Origin: JBKPCD01 sp046727175 | GTDB lineage: Bacteria; Acidobacteriota; Vicinamibacteria; Vicinamibacterales; 2-12-FULL-66-21 | Reading direction: 5' to 3' | DNA: 29,778 nt | Assembly: GCA_046727175.1 (NCBI GenBank) | Contig: JBKPCD010000237.1 | Location: forward strand, 1-29,778 | In this document: positions 1 through 8,105 of the stretch, piece by piece | Numbering within the stretch: the first letter of the stretch is position 1 | Layout of the letters: each line of letters opens with the position of its first letter | The notes under the pieces: model-generated | The model's input: the letters and a program-made list of their open reading frames with translations, nothing else | The model's database searches: none | Told to the model about the DNA's origin: nothing | Made by a program: the position numbers and the translations under genes

Positions 1-213
1 GGGCTCAAGTGCCCGGCCGACGCTTGAGCGACGAGAGCTGGGTTCGTTGACGCTTCGGGAGTTGCAGGTGCCGTAGGCACCGCAACGGCTGCGACGCCTG
101 AATCTGGGGTTGGACGCGTCGGACTGACGCTTTGGCCACAGCCCGTGACACCGATCAGCCCTAGTACGGCCAGAGTAAAGGAGATGCGTGCTCGAGACGA
201 TGGGGTTGTGCAT
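1..213 (-). pseudogene. 5' part of a lipoprotein gene, apparently frameshifted; runs off the left edge
   Basis: On the minus strand an ATG (213-211) follows a perfect AGGAGG 7 nt upstream, so translation should start here. Read straight, however, the frame gives no signal peptide. Read in the frame shifted by one base after the CCCC run (plus-strand G run 202-205), it gives a textbook lipoprotein leader: MHNPSSRARISF, then the hydrophobic stretch TLAVLGLIG and a lipobox VTGC. An Ala/Pro/Thr-rich linker follows and stays open to position 1. That shifted frame has no start codon of its own. One extra C in the run therefore explains everything, either as a true inactivating mutation, a phase-variable tract or a sequencing error. 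The mature protein lies outside the window, so its function cannot be told. Confidence 0.55.
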
Positions 214-220
214 GAATCTG

Positions 221-226
221 CCTCCT
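221..226 (-). promoter_or_regulatory. Shine-Dalgarno AGGAGG of the lipoprotein gene
   Basis: A perfect AGGAGG on the minus strand sits 7 nt before the ATG at 213. It fixes that ATG as the intended start and thereby exposes the frame conflict with the lipoprotein signal peptide downstream. Confidence 0.7.
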
Positions 227-355
227 GGAATGGGCGGTGTTCAAAACCCTTCAATGAATCTTCGTGGTCTTCGTCGCTTCGTGGTCTTGGTGATTTCGCC
301 GTCGGCGCGTGACAGTGAAGATCATTCAATGTCTGGCTCGGTCCGAGAAGTCGAG

Positions 356-3310
356 CTATTGCCCGGCCGCAACCGACGGCGCGATCGACAGGAACAAGCC
401 ATTGAAGAACAGCTTGTAGCACCCGTGCGGCTGCGATCGGAAGAGAATCTCGGGAGCCATCAGAAACAGACGTCCCTTTCCCACGTTCGTCTCGACGATC
501 TCGACGCCGTTCTCGAGGTACTGCTGGCCCCACGCCCAGCCGCTGCGAAGCGGTGACGCGTCCGCGAACCAGGCGACGCGGCGAATCCCTTTTGCCGCGG
601 CGTCCGGCGCAAGCTTGAACACAGGATCGTTGTCGAAGAACACGTCGAGCTCCTTGCCGAGCCCGTGAGCGAGTGGATTCGTGTCATCGACGCTGACCCG
701 GAGCACCGCGCCGGGCACGTAGAACTTCTCGCGCGGCAGCGGGCTCTCGTTCTCGATCAGCTGATTCGCAACCGGCAACCCGAACTGCTGCACGCCACCC
801 ATCGCGGAGGCGCCGATACCAATCACCGTTCCGCCGTCCTGGACGAACTGCTTGATCTGCGCGAACGTCTGCGCTGACACCTGCCCTTGGCGACGTGCGA
901 ACTCCTCGGGGATCGCCTGCGGCGTGAAGCCCGCGCGTCCGCCGCGTCCCTGATTGCCGCGACCACCGCCGCCTCCCGCGACGTTGCCTGCCCCCACATC
1001 GCCGCCAGGAAAGACGTCACCACCTGGCCCGGCGCCACGGCCACCGCGTCCTCCTCCGCCAATCTGAAGGCCGGCGCCGTTGAACACGAGTACGTCGTAC
1101 TTGTCATGAAGGTTACCCTTATCGAGATCAGGCGGAAACACGCGCTCGTACGGGAACTCGAAGTTCTCGAGGATCAAGCGCGTCCATCCCGAGGGCATGT
1201 TGCTGTTGCCGTACGTGTCGAACAGGCCGATGCGCGGCGTTCGGAGCGTCGCCGCGGCGCCCGAGGGAGCAGTGCCAGCACCGTCGAAGCTCACGCCGAG
1301 CTCGTTCGCCGCTTTCTCGAGTATCGCGCGCGTCGTCGGCTTCGCCGCCACGTAGAACGTGCCGCGTCCGAGCGGGCCGTTCTGCAGCCACGAGACCTGC
1401 TCTCCTGCCTTCAACAGGCGATTGATGACAATGAAGCTGTCGTTTGCCTGGTGACTGAAGTAGTACCCGGCAGGCGACGAGGCGCTCGTGATCTTCCCCG
1501 CGGGAACCTTCGCGAAATCCGTCAGCTTCTCGAACGGCCCGCTGACGTCGTCGAGGACCCGATCGAAGCGCACGCCCATCTGAAACGCGAGCGTGTAGCC
1601 GGTCGCATCGTACGGTGGCGTCGGGGGCCCTCCGGGATACGGAATGTCGTCAGGATGATCCTGCGGCTCGAACATGTCCATCACGTGCGGCCTGAACGCC
1701 TGCGCGGTCCTGACGATGTACGAATTCGCCGGGTAGCTCTTGCCGCCGAGCGTGAACGACGAAGTGGCGCGCAAGGTCGTGACACCGGTCTTCATCAGCG
1801 TGTTCACGAACTTCGTCGCCGTTCCGAAGTCGGGCTGATCGGAAGGAAGGATGAACCCGCGCGGATCGCGCAGCTCCGGTGAGGTCAGCGCCGCGTAGAG
1901 CGGACTCTCCCCGCGGCCTCCATCACCACGGCCGCCGCCGCGACCGCCGCCGTCCCCCCGTCCCCCTCGACCTCCCGCCGCGCTCGTCGAAGCCGCACCC
2001 GGAATTGCGCTTGGCGCCGCGATCGCACCGCGCGCAACGAGGTCCTCCTGCACGCGCGCCATCTCGTGCGGCGTGAACGTCCAGTGATCCTCGCTGCCCC
2101 ACTGAATCTCGTCCCGACCCATCCGGTAGATGTCGTAGAGGACCTTCTCGCGATAGCGTGACGCATAATCAACGATCGCGCGGTTCGCGGTGATCGAGTA
2201 CTCGATCGACTGCCGCATGTGCCATTCCTGCTGCGGCTTGATCGGCCACCACAGGTTCGAGTCACCCAGCTGCTTGCTCGCGATGAATGGGATGCTGATC
2301 GGATCGGGGTTGCCGATCGTCTCGGTCAGGATTCCAATCATGTTGTGGAAGTGCGCGGTCGTTCGCAGGCCTCCATTGAACCACGTGGAGTACGGCGCGC
2401 CTCTGCGTTGGGTGACGCCGGACTTCCCTTCCATCAGAAAGCGCTCCAGCATCATCGCGCCGACGACGTCGATTCCTGCGATGGCGTAGGGGTGCTGGTA
2501 GTAGTTGAACGGATCGCGGAACGGCGCGGCGAACATGACAGTGCCCTGCGGTCCGGTCTGGTGGTGATTGTACATGATTTGCGGGTACCACTCGCGGTAC
2601 ATCACGTGGTCGATGTTCGTGGACTCGGCGAGCGCGGCCATGTAGAAGTCGCGATTGTCGTCGTGGCCGGCGTACTTGTTGTACAGAATCGGGATGTTCA
2701 TGTTCCCGTGCTGCATGTACCAGTCCGAAACGAGATCCATTCCGTCCGGATTCACCAGCACGCACAGCTGAATCACGTCGTCGAGAAACCGCAGCGTTTC
2801 CTCATCGGTTCGGCTGACCATCTGCCAGACGTGCTCGAGAAGCTGCTGGGCGCCGAGCGTTTCGGTCGCGTGAAGGCCGCCGTCGATCCAGACCACCGCC
2901 TTTCCTTCCTTGGCGAGCGCGCGAGCCGCATCGTCGGTCAGCCCTTCGGCGTTCGCGAGCCGGCTCGAGATGGTCTTGTAGCGCGCGAGCTTCTGGTAGT
3001 TGGAGGGCGATGTAACGATCGCCATCAGCATCGGCCGGCCCTCGGAGCTCTTGCCGATGTCCACGACGCGCAGGCGAGGCGACTCCCTCTCCAGCTTCTT
3101 CCAGTACGCCATGAGCTGCTGGTAGTTGACGAGGAAGTAATCGTCGCCGATGCTGTGTCCCCACTCGGCCATCGGCGTCGTCAGCTGCCCGGTCGATGGG
3201 CGGCATGCCGCCTGTGGCGCCGCGCTCGTCTGCGCGCGCGGCCAACCCTCGATGCGCGCCAGGATGAGAAGCGTGGAAAGGATGATGGAGAATCGTCTGA
3301 ACGTGAACAT
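356..3310 (-). CDS. Exported M14-family zinc carboxypeptidase with C-terminal amidotransferase-like domain
   Basis: A 984-residue secreted metallopeptidase. Residues 1-27 form a signal peptide (FRR, then a hydrophobic run ending near RAQT). The M14 peptidase domain covers about 45-400. The zinc motif HxxE is H147-A-T-E150, NPDG lies at 187-190, the third zinc ligand is in YNHH (H249 or H250), and a candidate catalytic Glu is E330 in GILTETIG. A Gly/Arg/Asp-rich linker near 440-470 leads to a middle beta-rich region. A second Gly/Arg-rich linker near 760-800 precedes a C-terminal part with DGGTVIGIGASA, resembling class-I glutamine amidotransferase-like domains of the long acidobacterial M14 proteins. 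It probably trims peptides in the periplasm or outside the cell. The start is supported by GGAGG 9 nt upstream. It lies downstream of the TIR gene on the same strand with a 135-nt gap. The substrate is unknown. Confidence 0.9.
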   Translation of the reverse strand: MFTFRRFSIILSTLLILARIEGWPRAQTSAAPQAACRPSTGQLTTPMAEWGHSIGDDYFLVNYQQLMAYWKKLERESPRLRVVDIGKSSEGRPMLMAIVTSPSNYQKLARYKTISSRLANAEGLTDDAARALAKEGKAVVWIDGGLHATETLGAQQLLEHVWQMVSRTDEETLRFLDDVIQLCVLVNPDGMDLVSDWYMQHGNMNIPILYNKYAGHDDNRDFYMAALAESTNIDHVMYREWYPQIMYNHHQTGPQGTVMFAAPFRDPFNYYQHPYAIAGIDVVGAMMLERFLMEGKSGVTQRRGAPYSTWFNGGLRTTAHFHNMIGILTETIGNPDPISIPFIASKQLGDSNLWWPIKPQQEWHMRQSIEYSITANRAIVDYASRYREKVLYDIYRMGRDEIQWGSEDHWTFTPHEMARVQEDLVARGAIAAPSAIPGAASTSAAGGRGGRGDGGGRGGGRGDGGRGESPLYAALTSPELRDPRGFILPSDQPDFGTATKFVNTLMKTGVTTLRATSSFTLGGKSYPANSYIVRTAQAFRPHVMDMFEPQDHPDDIPYPGGPPTPPYDATGYTLAFQMGVRFDRVLDDVSGPFEKLTDFAKVPAGKITSASSPAGYYFSHQANDSFIVINRLLKAGEQVSWLQNGPLGRGTFYVAAKPTTRAILEKAANELGVSFDGAGTAPSGAAATLRTPRIGLFDTYGNSNMPSGWTRLILENFEFPYERVFPPDLDKGNLHDKYDVLVFNGAGLQIGGGGRGGRGAGPGGDVFPGGDVGAGNVAGGGGGRGNQGRGGRAGFTPQAIPEEFARRQGQVSAQTFAQIKQFVQDGGTVIGIGASAMGGVQQFGLPVANQLIENESPLPREKFYVPGAVLRVSVDDTNPLAHGLGKELDVFFDNDPVFKLAPDAAAKGIRRVAWFADASPLRSGWAWGQQYLENGVEIVETNVGKGRLFLMAPEILFRSQPHGCYKLFFNGLFLSIAPSVAAGQ

Positions 3311-3372
3311 CGATCCGAGCCTCCGAATCTTTACCAGTCTGCTGAAGACTCATCCTGGATGGCACATGCGAA

Positions 3373-3420
3373 ATGGGAGATGGGAAATGGGAAAAACCTG
3401 GGCATTGTGCCATCTCCCAT
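3373..3420. repeat. Hairpin and G-triplet cluster between the TIR and M14 genes
   Basis: ATGGGAGATGG (3373-3383) is repeated in perfect inverse as CCATCTCCCAT (3410-3420), an 11-bp stem. The plus strand also carries four GGG runs (3375, 3382, 3389, 3400) separated by 4, 4 and 8 nt, which fits a G-quadruplex pattern. It lies after the TIR stop and about 65 nt before the M14 start, on the same transcript side. It may act as a weak terminator or processing site. No U-tract follows, so the function is a guess. Confidence 0.45.
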
Positions 3421-3445
3421 CAGGCCGGTCTGTTTCAGGGGCCTG

Positions 3446-4549
3446 TTAGATCTGCGCCGAGGCGCCGACGGCGACCTCCGGAAGATGGACTGCCGCTCTT
3501 GGAAACAGGCGCATCTTCGCACCACTCGCGCTCACGGCGAGGTCAAATGCCTCCGACAGGGGTTTGTCGAGCAGCGTGTTATAGAAGACCTCGACCCAAC
3601 GCGCCATCATCTTGGCGCTCACCATGTCGCGCGTTGCAACAACGTTGGTGACGGACAGAAGCGTCGCAGCGAGAACGAGCGACTCGCAGCTCCCGACGAC
3701 AACGAGGCGGGTCTTCGCTCGACTCAGGAGCCCCGCAAGCGCCTCGGCCGACAGCAGGTCCTCTTGGTCCGCGATGCTCCCGCCTGTTTCCGCGTCGACG
3801 TCGCTGAAGTACAAGTCTCCGGTTCGCGGGCAAACATAGGTCGGGATGTGCACGACATCCACTGTTTCCATGGTCAGGCGTCTTCGGAGTTCATCGGATG
3901 TCGTGATGATGCTGTGTTGCACGACCTGAGGAAAGGCTTTCTGGACGACCTCGATTTGATTCTGGAACCCCAAGTCGAGGAATTGCAGGCTGGTCACGCA
4001 GATGACGCGGGGTTCGCGAATGATCGTTTCTTCGGCAACACCGCTGCCCAGCGTGGTGGACTGCTCGCGTTCTGCGAGGTACCGGCGCTCGAAATCCCGC
4101 ACCTCGCTCGCGTACGCCTCGAAATCAACAGCCGGGACATCGGATGTGAGCTTCGCCGCTATCTCGTTGTAGAGGGCTCGAATTCCGTTCGGATCGGCGA
4201 GTTGAACACCTTGAGCCTCGCTCAGAGGAACGGGCAGCTGCTCGCGCACAAGCCCGCTGTGACACAGCGGCACGATAGGAACGCGCCTGACTCCGGCGGC
4301 GCCCGCCTCGTAATGAATCCAGGGGCGGTCGATGGACTCAGGACTGCACAGGATCAGGTGCAGTTGTGAGCTCTGGAGCGCGCCAATAAGCGCGCTGAGC
4401 CACTGCGTGCCGACTGGAATGCTCGTGATATCCGAAGACGCGAACAAATCAGCGAGACCGAGGAAATCGGCATCGATATGCTTCCGCAGGAGATCGGCAA
4501 GTCGGGATTCAACGTTCAGATGGCTGAGAAAGATCTTCAGATGGCCCAT
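3446..4549 (-). CDS. TIR-domain protein with C-terminal caspase/CHAT-like domain
   Basis: A 367-residue cytoplasmic protein with no signal peptide or membrane segment. Residues 1-135 read as a bacterial TIR domain. It opens with KIFLSH, continues LFASSDITSIPVGTQW (36-50) and LILCSPESIDRPW, and has a candidate NADase glutamate, E81, in WIHYEAGAA. A linker with charged helices (about 140-175) leads to residues 178-345, which follow the CHAT/caspase-like pattern. A strand plus VVHI (H234) is followed by VVVGSCES with a candidate nucleophile C288, then a helical segment with FYNTLLDKPLSEAFDLA, typical of CHAT C-termini. The usual second histidine of the H-x(3)-HG motif is Y238, so protease activity may be lost. 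The start has CGGAG 6 nt upstream. It stands alone, with M14 downstream and a divergent CoA-transferase operon upstream. TIR is confident; CHAT is moderate. Confidence 0.8.
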   Translation of the reverse strand: MGHLKIFLSHLNVESRLADLLRKHIDADFLGLADLFASSDITSIPVGTQWLSALIGALQSSQLHLILCSPESIDRPWIHYEAGAAGVRRVPIVPLCHSGLVREQLPVPLSEAQGVQLADPNGIRALYNEIAAKLTSDVPAVDFEAYASEVRDFERRYLAEREQSTTLGSGVAEETIIREPRVICVTSLQFLDLGFQNQIEVVQKAFPQVVQHSIITTSDELRRRLTMETVDVVHIPTYVCPRTGDLYFSDVDAETGGSIADQEDLLSAEALAGLLSRAKTRLVVVGSCESLVLAATLLSVTNVVATRDMVSAKMMARWVEVFYNTLLDKPLSEAFDLAVSASGAKMRLFPRAAVHLPEVAVGASAQI

Positions 4550-4803
4550 GGCGAGCTCCGATTACTGATCAGTGTCAAACCTGCCCTGCAGCAAAGGTCA
4601 AACGTTCTGAGCACACGGCTGCCTCGCGGCGAGATTCTAACGTGGGGGAAAGGTGAGCGCCACTCCTGAGACTTCCCAATCGAGCGAGTACCGGAACGTC
4701 GATCTCCAGATGCCACCCGGCACCTTCGGCACCTTCGCACCGAGCACCAAGCACCCTGAGCACCTAGCACGCAGCACCCTCGAGTTGCTACGATACCTCG
4801 TCA
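4550..4803. other. Divergent intergenic region with GCACC word repeats and a -10-like box
   Basis: 254 nt between the divergent TIR and CoA-transferase genes, with no gene visible. From about 4720 to 4778 it carries degenerate direct repeats built on GCACC/GCACCTT. TACGAT (4789-4794) lies 9 nt before the GTG of the CoA-transferase and there is no Shine-Dalgarno. This arrangement is the one expected for a leaderless transcript. Confidence 0.45.
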
Positions 4804-5643
4804 GTGGCCGAATTCCTGTCGCTCCACGACGCCATCGCCCGGTTCGTGAGCAATTCCGATCGCGTCGCGCTCGAGGGGTTCACGCATCTGATTCCCTTCG
4901 CGGCAGGCCATGAAATCATCCGCCAGGGTCTCACCGATCTGACGCTGATCCGGATGACGCCGGATCTGATCTACGACCAGATGATCGGCTGCGGCTGCGC
5001 GCGGCGGCTCGTCTTCTCCTGGGGCGGGAATCCCGGCGTCGGGTCGCTGCACCGGATGCGGGACGCGGTCGAGCAGGCGTGGCCCCGCCCGCTCGAGATC
5101 GAGGAGCACAGCCACTCCGCGATGGCGCACGCGTACGCAGCAGGCGCGGCGGGCATGCCGTGTGCCATCTTCCGGGGCTACATCGGATCGGATCTGCCGG
5201 GCGTCAATCCGCGCATCCGTTCGGTCGTGTGTCCATTCACGGGAGAGGCATTGGCTGCGGTCCCGGCGCTGCGTCCCGATGTGACCATCATCCACGCGCA
5301 GAAAACGGACCGTCTGGGCAACGTCTTGATCCGGGGCATCGTTGGCGTCCAGAAAGAGGCCGTGCTGGCTGCGACGCGCGCAATTGCGACGGTCGAGGAG
5401 ATCGTGGACGACCTCGGCACGACCGGGACGAACGCGGTGGTGCTGCCGTCGTGGACGCTCAGTGCGATTGCCCTGGCCCCTGGTGGCGCGCGACCGTCGT
5501 ACGCGCACGGCTACTACGTTCGCGACAATGCGTTCTACGTCGAATGGGATGCGATCTCGCGCGACCGCGATCGGTTTCGCACGTGGATCGACGAGCACGT
5601 GATCAACCCGCGCGATACTGCGCACGCCGCCGGAGCGCGATGA
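4804..5643 (+). CDS. CoA-transferase subunit A (glutaconate CoA-transferase GctA-like)
   Basis: 279 residues, class I CoA-transferase alpha subunit. It matches the family pattern along its length: an N-terminal SLHDAIARFV, VALEGFTHLIPFAAGHEIIRQG, a middle VVCPFTGEALAAVPALRPDV, then VTIIHAQKTDRLGNVLI and a C-terminal EEIVDDLG. As I recall the glutaconate CoA-transferase alpha chain, these are its conserved blocks. The active-site glutamate is contributed by the partner subunit, not this one. The GTG start lacks a Shine-Dalgarno but has a TACGAT box 9 nt upstream. Its TGA overlaps the ATG of subunit B (ATGA), so the two are translationally coupled. The acid substrate cannot be read from sequence; glutaconate, 3-oxoadipate-type or another short acyl group are all possible. 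No dehydratase or thiolase gene is adjacent. Confidence 0.88.
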   Translation: MAEFLSLHDAIARFVSNSDRVALEGFTHLIPFAAGHEIIRQGLTDLTLIRMTPDLIYDQMIGCGCARRLVFSWGGNPGVGSLHRMRDAVEQAWPRPLEIEEHSHSAMAHAYAAGAAGMPCAIFRGYIGSDLPGVNPRIRSVVCPFTGEALAAVPALRPDVTIIHAQKTDRLGNVLIRGIVGVQKEAVLAATRAIATVEEIVDDLGTTGTNAVVLPSWTLSAIALAPGGARPSYAHGYYVRDNAFYVEWDAISRDRDRFRTWIDEHVINPRDTAHAAGAR

Positions 5644-6416
5644 CGTACACACCAATTGAAATGATGACGGTTGCGGCCGCGCGAGCGCTGAACCCGCACG
5701 ATATCTGTTTCGTCGGGATTGGCCTGCCGTCGGTCGCATGCAACCTGGCACGGCTCACGCACGCGCCGACGCTCACGCTCGTGTACGAATCGGGGACGCT
5801 CGACACGAAACCCGCGGTGCTGCCGCTTTCCATCGGTGACGGAGAGCTTTGTGAGACGGCGCTCTCGACGGTGCCGGTTCCCGAGATGTTCCAGTACTGG
5901 CTTCAGGGCGGCCGCATCACCGTGGGGTTTCTCGGCGGCGCCCAAGTCGATCGCTACGGGAATCTGAACAGCACCGTGATTGGTCGATACGAACGGCCGA
6001 AGGTCCGATTACCCGGCAGCGGCGGCGCAACGGAGATCGCGACGTGGTGCCAGCGGATCGTCATCATCATGCCGCAGAGCAGACGAACCTTCGTCGCAAA
6101 GCTCGATTTCCTCACGTCGCTGGGTCACGGGCCGACCGGGCGTGAGCGCAAGGCCCTTGGCCTGCGAACCGAGGGGCCTACGTTGATCGTCACCGATCTT
6201 TGCACGATGCGGCCGAACGAGGAGACGAACGAGTTCGAAGTCGCGACCTTGCATCCGGGTGTGACTCGCGATCAGATGCGCGAGCAAACGGGATGGGATC
6301 TGCGATTCCGGGAGAACGTCGCCGAGACACCAGCACCGACGTCCGGGGAGCTGGCCGTGCTGCGCGACCTTCTCGAGCGCACCGAACGCGCGCATGCGCG
6401 AAGCGCGGTCAGCTGA
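5640..6416 (+). CDS. CoA-transferase subunit B (glutaconate CoA-transferase GctB-like)
   Basis: 258 residues, class I CoA-transferase beta subunit. The catalytic glutamate that forms the acyl-glutamyl-CoA thioester is E50 in LVYESGTLD, matching VESGxxD of glutaconate CoA-transferase subunit B. Further family blocks are FVGIGLPSVACNLAR, GFLGGAQVDRYGNLNST, LPGSGGATEIAT and RRTFVAKLDFLTS. The frame is open much further upstream, but only the ATG at 5640 fits: it overlaps the stop of subunit A by four bases and begins at the conserved N-terminus. A/B heterodimers or higher oligomers act in the cytoplasm, exchanging CoA between acyl donors and acids. The downstream hairpin at 6428-6478 probably ends the operon. 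Confidence 0.9.
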   Translation: MTYTPIEMMTVAAARALNPHDICFVGIGLPSVACNLARLTHAPTLTLVYESGTLDTKPAVLPLSIGDGELCETALSTVPVPEMFQYWLQGGRITVGFLGGAQVDRYGNLNSTVIGRYERPKVRLPGSGGATEIATWCQRIVIIMPQSRRTFVAKLDFLTSLGHGPTGRERKALGLRTEGPTLIVTDLCTMRPNEETNEFEVATLHPGVTRDQMREQTGWDLRFRENVAETPAPTSGELAVLRDLLERTERAHARSAVS

Positions 6417-6427
6417 ACTCCGGCTCC

Positions 6428-6478
6428 AGGCTCATGGCTTTTGGCTTTGGGGCGCCCAAAGTCCAAAGCCGTGAGCCT
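6428..6478. terminator. Long inverted repeat between convergent genes
   Basis: Arms 6428-6451 and 6455-6478 pair at 21 of 24 positions with a GCG loop. It sits between the stop of CoA-transferase B (plus) and the stop of the membrane protein (minus), so it can serve both as a bidirectional terminator. The arms consist of GGCTC/GGCTTT words also found at 20645, 24125 and 24851. It may therefore belong to a dispersed repeat family. Confidence 0.65.
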
Positions 6479-6499
6479 GAAGCCGATTTGACCGCTGCG

Positions 6500-8098
6500 T
6501 CATTCCAGCCGATAGATCCGCACTGACTTGTTCGCTGTCCACGGCGTCAGCTCCGGATGCTCGCTCAAGTGCGCGAGGCGCTCTTCGCTCATTTTGTCAG
6601 TGAACACGATCACAATCGTCACCCCCAGCCGCCGTAAATAGGTGATGGTGTTCCCTTCAGGGAACTCGGCTAGCGCGGCAGCCTCGCGAGTGTACCGTTC
6701 GGGCATGAAGCTCGAATACCCATTGACCAGTGGCAGCCAGAAACGCGTCGACGCCAGCATGCAGTCGACGTTCTGAAACGCATCACGCGGCTGAGGGAAG
6801 GGAAAGCACGCGACGAGATCGCGATCGCTGGTCCGAAGGTTGTCGAAGATCGGCGAGATACCTTCGAAGGCGCGGTACTGAATGGGCGCTCGCAGGGCTT
6901 CGAGGTGAGCGCCGAGCAGCAGCACGATGGCAAGCGCCATCGCGTGCCGCCTTCGACGGCGCAGCAGGTCCGCCAAACCAAAACCCGCGAGGATTGCCAC
7001 GGCGGCGAGAAACATCTGACCGAACCGTGAAGCCCCGCGTATGCCCGCCATAATCGGGAACACCCGGCCCAAGAGGTCGTACAACGGGAACGCGGGACCA
7101 AATGACATCGCGAATGCAACGGCGCCGAACGCGGCCGCCATCCGCGCACGTCGATCGTTCCAGGCGACGCCGCGGACGAGCGCTGTAAGCACGAGCCCCA
7201 ATGCAAGGAATCCGGGGAAGAGCGCGTCCCGATCGAAGAACCGATAACTCCACAGGCTGAAATGCAGCCGCCCGCCGGTGGCGAGATAGTCCGTGAGATG
7301 TGCCGAGTACAGCGACACCTCGCCCGTTGAGCGCGTGAAGCCTTCTCCACGACTCACGCGCAGATAAGGCAGCAGGAACGGTGTGAGCGCGAGGACGGCG
7401 GCGCCAGCCGACAGCAACAACAATCCCGCAGTACGCCGGAAGCGCGCGCCAATCCAGTCCGCTGGCCTCACTGCGACCGCAGCCACGAGCGAAAGAGCTG
7501 TGAAAACGAGAATGTACCCGCATGTCAGCGCCTGGAGCACGAACCAGACGGACAGGCGGACGGCATCCCGGATCCGTCGCAACGTCAGCAGCCGGTCGAG
7601 CGCCCAGAGTGCGAGGGGGAAGAATTCGAGGTGCTGGTCCTGAATCTCCGCGAATCGCGTGAGCGTGAACGCGTTGAACGCCATCAGCGAACCGCTGAAG
7701 ATTCCGGCGACCCGATTCCCCGTCCACTTCCCCACGACGAGGCTCGTCGTCCATCCGGTCAGCGCGAGGCCGGCGATCAGCACGACGTTGTACGCGAGTA
7801 CCGGGGAAGCGCCCGACCACAGCAGCGGTGCCGCCATGACCGCCTGAACAATCAGGTGATCGGAATAGGCGAGCGTGTCACGCTCGGGATAGAACGTGTT
7901 CGTGTCGAACAGGCGCAGAGGATCGTGCGCCAGCTGATGGGCGTCCCACGCCAGGATCCACTCGTGATGGACGGTATCGTGGGTGTCGTTCCGCGATAGG
8001 CGTCCAGGAGCTGTCGCAAGCGGCCAGGTATGGATGATCGCGAGGAGAATGAACAGCGCCAGCGTCGCCAGCGGTTGAAGACTCCTCGAAGATCGCAT
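6500..8098 (-). CDS. Polytopic membrane protein, GT-C glycosyltransferase-like
   Basis: 532 residues with about ten or more hydrophobic helices. One N-terminal helix (about 8-30) is followed by a loop rich in acidic and histidine residues (NDTHDTVHHEWILAWD, 37-52). This is the place where GT-C enzymes carry their metal or lipid-sugar binding aspartate. Many helices follow to about residue 400, then a soluble tail. The overall plan (helix, acidic loop, multi-pass core, periplasmic tail) suggests a lipid-linked sugar transferase or a YfhO-like membrane protein, but I recognise no specific family. I chose the ATG at 8098 over the upstream GTG at 8116 because a TTGAAG-17-TACACT promoter ends 7 nt before it. 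The upstream start would lie downstream of -35 and overlap the -10. No partner gene is adjacent. Confidence 0.75.
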   Translation of the reverse strand: MRSSRSLQPLATLALFILLAIIHTWPLATAPGRLSRNDTHDTVHHEWILAWDAHQLAHDPLRLFDTNTFYPERDTLAYSDHLIVQAVMAAPLLWSGASPVLAYNVVLIAGLALTGWTTSLVVGKWTGNRVAGIFSGSLMAFNAFTLTRFAEIQDQHLEFFPLALWALDRLLTLRRIRDAVRLSVWFVLQALTCGYILVFTALSLVAAVAVRPADWIGARFRRTAGLLLLSAGAAVLALTPFLLPYLRVSRGEGFTRSTGEVSLYSAHLTDYLATGGRLHFSLWSYRFFDRDALFPGFLALGLVLTALVRGVAWNDRRARMAAAFGAVAFAMSFGPAFPLYDLLGRVFPIMAGIRGASRFGQMFLAAVAILAGFGLADLLRRRRRHAMALAIVLLLGAHLEALRAPIQYRAFEGISPIFDNLRTSDRDLVACFPFPQPRDAFQNVDCMLASTRFWLPLVNGYSSFMPERYTREAAALAEFPEGNTITYLRRLGVTIVIVFTDKMSEERLAHLSEHPELTPWTANKSVRIYRLE

Positions 8099-8105
8099 CC
8101 GGACG

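Noticed and set aside
2219..4369. 716-codon plus-strand open frame antisense to the M14 and TIR genes
   Set aside because: It spans two unrelated genes and their gap, is Arg/His-rich with no recognisable domain, and is a composition effect of GC-rich codons.
5079..5639. Upstream extension of the CoA-transferase B frame
   Set aside because: It overlaps subunit A in another frame; family homology and the ATGA overlap place the start at 5640.
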